64,000 nucleotides of DNA, taken from the NCBI GenBank assembly GCA_037389465.1, contig JAZARR010000221.1:288501-352500 (forward strand). The letters run 5' to 3'. The translations under genes were made by a program, and so were the position numbers. The notes below the pieces were generated by a model that did not search any database, was not told where the DNA came from, and was given only the letters and a program-made list of their open reading frames with translations. Of the stretch, positions 61,301 through 64,000 are shown piece by piece; position 1 is the first letter of the stretch, and each line of letters begins with the position of its first letter. This stretch comes from Baylisascaris procyonis. Lineage: Eukaryota; Nematoda; Chromadorea; Rhabditida; Ascarididae.

Positions 61301-61896
61301 GAGGTGAGAAAGTTAACTCCAACGACATACCAACCGTTTACCACAGAGAATCAAAGAATTTATAGTAGCAGGAATTAACTCTAACACCCGGGGAATTGTG
61401 GATGTCACCTCCTCTCTCCTTCATTCCCCTCCTCCCCTTTTGAGGGGAAGGATGAAAAAGAAATAAAAATAAAAGCAACATTTTTTACGCGTGATGTCGA
61501 CTTCTATGAAGCATAAGCGATAAGAAAACAAACCTTATAAAAGAATATTTTACAAATAGTCAATAATTTCGTGTTTCGTTGAGCTTTGGCAAATACCTTC
61601 AGATGCAAGAATAATATGAGAAAAACATTTTGTACCATTTAGAATATCAAAGTCAATAAAGATTAGAGATTAGCAATTAGCAGAGAGTGGAATTGATGCA
61701 CTCAAATTGAAAAATCGATTTATTTATGCAAAATGAGCTTAAATCGGTGAAGCCATTTGAATTATCAGAAAGAATTTCGAAATGAACCATCAAATCAACT
61801 GCTGAAAACTTTCATTAGCATAATTTTAGGATGCATATCGCGAATGTTAAATCTGTCACAAACTGGTCTCATGTTTTGAAAATAACATCACTCTCA
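58311..61896. other. Downstream region with two overlapping unrecognised ORFs
   Basis: After the membrane-protein gene there is no recognised domain. The longest frame of the window lies here on the minus strand, 59702-60157 (151 codons, ATG start, Leu- and Phe-rich with hydrophobic stretches); it is antisense to a purine-rich strand, which makes such frames common. Near it on the plus strand, 60131-60490 is open, with an internal ATG at 60173 and a coding-like stretch (RLRQKVADAILDEWIVGHMG). Neither has splice or homology support. A GC-rich patch at 59280-59490 is unidentified. Confidence 0.4.
59156..59264 (-). mobile_element. Very short RTE-type LINE 3' end
   Basis: 59205-59252 matches the terminal region of the element at 6314-6420 (CATTCACTATGAATAGA, then TCTCTTCATATCGCTTCCAC). 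The piece is flanked by AAGTGAAGT at 59156-59164 and 59256-59264, a plausible 9-bp target-site duplication. The tail is degenerate (TTTACTTTATTTG). Confidence 0.6.
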
Positions 61897-62251
61897 ACGA
61901 GACTTTGTTAGAATGTACTTACCCTAATCTATCACCCCTTCCCCTCCTTTTGACTATAATAACGAAACCCAAAAACACCTCAAAGTCAAAAAAACCTGTA
62001 ATATGCATCAATTCCTCAAATAATTCTCCGCACATCATCACTACTCTGTACAATATAGAACATTTGCCAATTCTTCGCAATGCAATATCGTCTAGTCGGC
62101 AAAGAAAAAAGGGCACAGCGAAAAACGTGTTTGGCAACAAATGCAAACGGATCATTTCAATAAGATCATTTTTAAAGAAAAATGCACTCCCAGATGGATG
62201 GACCAGCTTCTATTTGGGGGCCGGGTCGAGTTCCACCCAATGGTTGGTGAG
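61897..62251. repeat. Dispersed repeat, copy 1
   Basis: About 355 bp, homologous along its whole length and in the same orientation to 63357-63710 (roughly 80-85% by eye). It starts ACGAGACTTTG and ends CCACCCAATGGTTGGTGAG. Frames through it are not conserved between copies. GGTCGAGTTCC near its end resembles a polymerase III B box, but that element is disrupted in copy 2. Confidence 0.8.
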
Positions 62252-63356
62252 TTCTTGTGAAAGATCGAAATTCTCTAGTCTTAATTCCACCTGAAAACAA
62301 AATTATGCAGCGGTGCATAAAATTCACACATTCATAACTACGAAAACTGAAATAAGGGTCTATCATACAACTAGGATATGTACTACTGACATCGAATTTC
62401 ATAGCAATCGCAAGTTTTTTCTGGAAAGTCGGTTGGAAGTATCAGATAGACAGACAAATAAATGAAAGTAAGCACAAGTCATACAGAAATAAACGAAAAT
62501 AGGCCATCAAAACCTAATTTCAAAAAAAAAAAAAACACCTCAGCTTAGGAAAAAGGATTGTTTCAGCGATTATCATAATAACATTAAAAAAATCAAACAA
62601 ACTTATAATTCGACAAAAACGAATGTGAATAAAAGTGCTCGATGCCCATTCATCAAATCATCGAGCGAATTAATTTCTAACTGGCAGGAAAACAACAAGC
62701 CAGAATAAATAGAAAACAAACGTAACAGAGAAAATCTCTTCTTCTTCAAAACAATACTATACAAAATCTTTAATGCTTAAAAAGTAGCCATCCATCATTT
62801 CTCGCACTCAACGTTACAAGAATCGAAAAATCGTTTTTACAGTGTTCAGTCTCCACGATACGCCAATGTATTATCCCTCTCATGCACATGACCTTTACTG
62901 TCTATGTCACCCATTACGCAGGTCAATGCTTAATAGCTCTTTTCTGCAACACAACTGGCGAAGCGCGGGCGATGGAGGGAAGAACGATAGGAGGGAATTA
63001 CTCTCGGGCGATAAAATAAATAAAGAACGCATAAGAGTGAGAAACGCTGCCACGAAATTGGATCTCCTTCTAGATGAAAAGCTAACCTACCAAACATACT
63101 TTATCAAGGTCTTTCCCTTCCTTAAATATGCTATTTTTTAATAACCTGATCACATCAAAAATTAGATCATTCTCTTCGTACTAATGGGCACATAAAAAAA
63201 ATAAATACAAATCCTCTCCCTGGGGCTGTTTGTCACACGGCGAGATACAGTACAACTGAGAATCTTAGAATCAGATACAACTGGGAACCCAATACTGAGC
63301 TTTAAAAAGTAGCAGTCACTCGATAGCAAAATAGAAGATGCAAGAATATGTGCAAG
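62252..63356. other. Spacer between the two repeat copies
   Basis: AT-rich with an A-run at 62520-62535 and a plus-strand frame at 62842-63141 that lacks support. No gene. Confidence 0.5.
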
Positions 63357-63862
63357 ACGAGACTTTGCTAGAATGTACTTCCCGTAATCTATCAGCCCTT
63401 CCCTTCCTTTCGACTATATTATCGGAGCCCAAAAGCACCTCCCCAAAGTTTAAAAACCTGCAATATGCATCAATCCCTCAAATAACTCTCCGCATATGAT
63501 CGCTAGTCCGTGCAATATAGAACATTTGCCCATTCTTCGCAATATGGTGTCGTGTAGCCGGCAAAGAAAAACGATAGAGCGAAAAACGTGCTTGGCAAGA
63601 AATGCTAATGGATCATTTCAACAAGATCATTGGTAATGAAAAATGCACTCCCAGGTGGGTGGATCAGCTCCTATTTGGGGGCCGCCGAGTTCCACCCAAT
63701 GGTTGGTGAGAATCAGTGAAGGAACTGCGGCCAACATTAGCAATCGCTGACGTCATAAGTGAGATAGACGTGAGGCGACATTAAGGCGTTGCAAACTTGC
63801 AGTAATGCTTTAACGAAATAAAGATTGTTCATTCTATTATTGCTATTACTATTATTCGTGCA
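63357..63862 (+). mobile_element. Dispersed repeat, copy 2, with retroelement-like 3' tail
   Basis: 63357-63710 matches copy 1. Beyond it, 63711-63862 ends GAAATAAAGATTGTTCATTC followed by an (ATT)n-like run (TATTATTGCTATTACTATTATT), typical of non-LTR retroelement 3' ends. Copy 1 lacks this end. It has no identified coding part, so it is either a non-autonomous element or the 3' untranslated end of a LINE. Confidence 0.55.
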
Positions 63863-64000
63863 TCCGATAAGAACCGTAAATTTTCTGCCCTCCTAGATAG
63901 TATTTACACTTACAACTTTCAGAACCCCTGATGGAGTAATCCTTTAAAATAGGATAAAGTAACGACTACTAACTGTTTATCTGCAAACCAATACTCAACT
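63863..64000. other. Right edge, nothing seen
   Basis: AT-rich sequence with no frame, repeat or signal I can support. Confidence 0.5.

Overview
This window reads as nuclear DNA from a nematode-like animal. It is AT-rich, with small exons scattered among long introns and intergenic stretches. Splice acceptors are mostly TTTCAG or TTTGCAG, and some candidate first exons start a few bases after an acceptor, as expected for spliced-leader addition. The transposon remains (RTE-type LINE, Ty3/Gypsy) also fit. There are no operons, ribosome binding sites, CRISPR arrays, rRNA or convincing tRNA genes. The species cannot be named from the sequence. All gene models were built by eye from reading frames and splice-site phases; no search was run.

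Left third (1-24 kb). A minus-strand gene fragment at the left edge carries a PP1-docking motif and the start of a probable CBM21 domain, which suggests a glycogen-targeting PP1 regulatory subunit. At 6.1-9.1 kb lies a nested structure. A fold-back element with two 178-bp arms received an RTE-type LINE with a twin-priming (5'-inverted) structure and a 12-bp target-site duplication. A probable, unrecognised minus-strand gene has candidate exons at 13.2, 13.8 and 18.7 kb. A decayed Ty3/Gypsy integrase lies at 22.0-22.9 kb.

Middle third (24-43.8 kb). This is mostly AT-rich non-coding sequence with a few unrecognised ORFs, a short RTE fragment with its own target-site duplication, a ~490-bp two-block hexamer array at 31.6-32.1 kb, and several small tandem repeats.

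Right third (43.8-64 kb). This holds the best-supported genes. A minus-strand STAR-family RNA-binding protein (QUA1 plus KH/QUA2) occupies 44.0-47.6 kb. About 1.2 kb away and divergently oriented, a plus-strand eight-exon model at 48.8-58.3 kb joins in frame to a 434-residue protein with about seven membrane segments and no family I recognise. A small four-exon membrane-protein model lies antisense inside one of its introns (51.2-52.2 kb). The right end holds two ~355-bp copies of an unidentified dispersed repeat; the second continues into what looks like a retroelement 3' tail.

The most novel item is the unrecognised polytopic membrane protein. The most informative structural item is the LINE-in-fold-back nest.
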